The notes under the pieces are model-generated. The model did no database searches. It saw only the letters and a program-made list of their open reading frames with translations, and was not told the origin of the DNA. Of a stretch of DNA of 64,000 bases, positions 63,299-64,000 are shown one piece after another (within the stretch, counting starts at the first letter, position 1; each line of letters starts with the position of its first letter). The stretch lies in assembly GCF_004519295.1 (NCBI RefSeq), contig NZ_SOZH01000006.1:248001-312000 (forward strand), written 5' to 3'. Source of the DNA: Cellulosimicrobium funkei (GTDB lineage: Bacteria > Actinomycetota > Actinomycetes > Actinomycetales > Cellulomonadaceae). The translations under genes were made by a program, and so were the position numbers.

Positions 63299-64000
63299 CA
63301 GCCTGCCTCGGCGACGACGGCCAGCACCGCGTCGCCGTAGCGGGCGAGCTTGTTCTCGCCGACGCCGCTCACCAGCGCGAGCCGCTCGAGCGAGCCGGGC
63401 CGGGCGGTCGCGATCCCGCGGAGCGTCGCATCCCCGAACACGATGTACGCGGGCACGCCCTGGGTCTTCGCCTCGCCCGCCCGCCAGGCGCGCAGCGCCT
63501 CGAAGAGCGGGACGTCGGCCTCGGCCAGCTCGGCGGCGGCCGACGCCTTCCGTCCCTTCGCCGCGCGCACCGGACGCGCCGGCTCGTGCCGCATCCGGAC
63601 CTCGCGGCGCCGGGCCAGGACCTCCCCGCTCGCCGCGGTGAGCACGAGCGTCCCGTGCGCGCCCTCGACGGTGAGCAGTCCCTGGGCGAGGAGCTGGCGC
63701 ACCACGGCCCGCCACTCGTTCTCGGACAGGTCGTCCCCGACCCCGAACACCGACAGCTCCTGGTGCCGGAACCGCCGGACCTTCTCCGTGTCCCGGCCGA
63801 GGAGGATGTCGACGACCTGCCCGACGCCGAAGCGCTGCCCGCGCTCGCGGTCCAGACGGAACACCGTCGAGAGCACCTTCTGCGCGGCGACCGTCCCGTC
63901 CCAGGCCTCGGGCGGGGCGAGGCACGTGTCGCACGTCCCGCAGGCCCCCGGGTGCTCCTGGCCGAAGTAGGCGAGGAGCTGGGCGCGGCGGCACTCCACG
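63298..64000 (-). CDS. recQ: ATP-dependent DNA helicase RecQ, C-terminal part (partial)
   Basis: The final 234 residues of a RecQ helicase; the frame runs off the window edge, so the ATPase domain is not seen. The zinc-binding region is MECRRAQLLAYFGQEH followed by CGTCDTC, the RQC winged helix runs from AAQKVLSTVFRLD to GVGDDLSENEWRAVVRQLLAQG, and the HRDC domain is LFEALRAWRAGEAKTQGVPAYIVFGDATLRGIA. The zinc Cys pattern shows it is RecQ and not another helicase. Full length would be about 600-700 aa. Confidence 0.92.
   Translation of the reverse strand, partial: VECRRAQLLAYFGQEHPGACGTCDTCLAPPEAWDGTVAAQKVLSTVFRLDRERGQRFGVGQVVDILLGRDTEKVRRFRHQELSVFGVGDDLSENEWRAVVRQLLAQGLLTVEGAHGTLVLTAASGEVLARRREVRMRHEPARPVRAAKGRKASAAAELAEADVPLFEALRAWRAGEAKTQGVPAYIVFGDATLRGIATARPGSLERLALVSGVGENKLARYGDAVLAVVAEAG

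Overview
The window is chromosomal DNA of a very high-GC actinobacterium. The synteny of recO-uppS, glyS, dusB, dgt-dnaG and the fabD-fabH-acpP-fabF / aceE block, the actinobacterial families DUF3145, DUF3052 and DUF1206, the bifunctional RNase H/phosphatase and the many leaderless genes suggest the Cellulomonas/Cellulosimicrobium group of Micrococcales. That placement is inference; there is no 16S gene. I see no prophage, insertion sequence, CRISPR array or rRNA operon, and coding density is high.

Layout. 1-9.9 kb: an ABC-transporter ATPase with a TetR regulator, recO-uppS, a VOC protein, an alpha/beta hydrolase, and a zinc-uptake operon (znuA-znuC-znuB-zur plus a membrane protein) read from a Zur-box promoter that diverges from glyS. 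10-11.2 kb: dusB. 11.4-20.5 kb: a maltodextrin regulon made of an alpha-glucosidase, a LacI repressor, the transporter malE-malF-malG without an ATPase, and a second GH13 enzyme; LacI-type operators lie before both divergent arms. 20.5-26 kb: dgt, a VOC/AraC pair and dnaG. 26-30.5 kb: tRNA-Asn, tRNA-Met(CAT), DUF488, an acyltransferase, DUF1206, peptide deformylase and DUF3145. 30.6-40.7 kb: type II fatty-acid synthesis with its PucR-type regulator fasR, aceE, DUF3052, an AhpE-type peroxiredoxin and tRNA-Val.

41-54.7 kb is the most unusual part: a run of seven same-strand genes, six joined by 4-10 bp overlaps. They encode a DUF4132/MolR-like giant protein, a BrkB/YihY membrane protein, a MoxR-type AAA+ ATPase, DUF5682, a VWA/MIDAS protein, a SWIM zinc-finger protein and a family A DNA polymerase-like protein. 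Five of the seven match the poorly understood yehI/L/M/P/Q set of E. coli in type and size; the BrkB protein and the polymerase are additions that suggest a role touching nucleic acids and the membrane.

54.8-64 kb: a second VOC/AraC pair, a SulP anion transporter co-transcribed with an ArsR repressor (with a near-perfect palindromic operator), Nif3-like protein, a coiled-coil protein whose usual C4 zinc ribbon has lost its cysteines, RNase H/phosphatase, TfoX-like protein, YaaA, a tautomerase and the C-terminal part of RecQ cut by the window edge. Across the window about 17 genes start 6-7 nt after a TANNNT-like -10 hexamer, the signature of leaderless mRNAs; I used this to choose starts.
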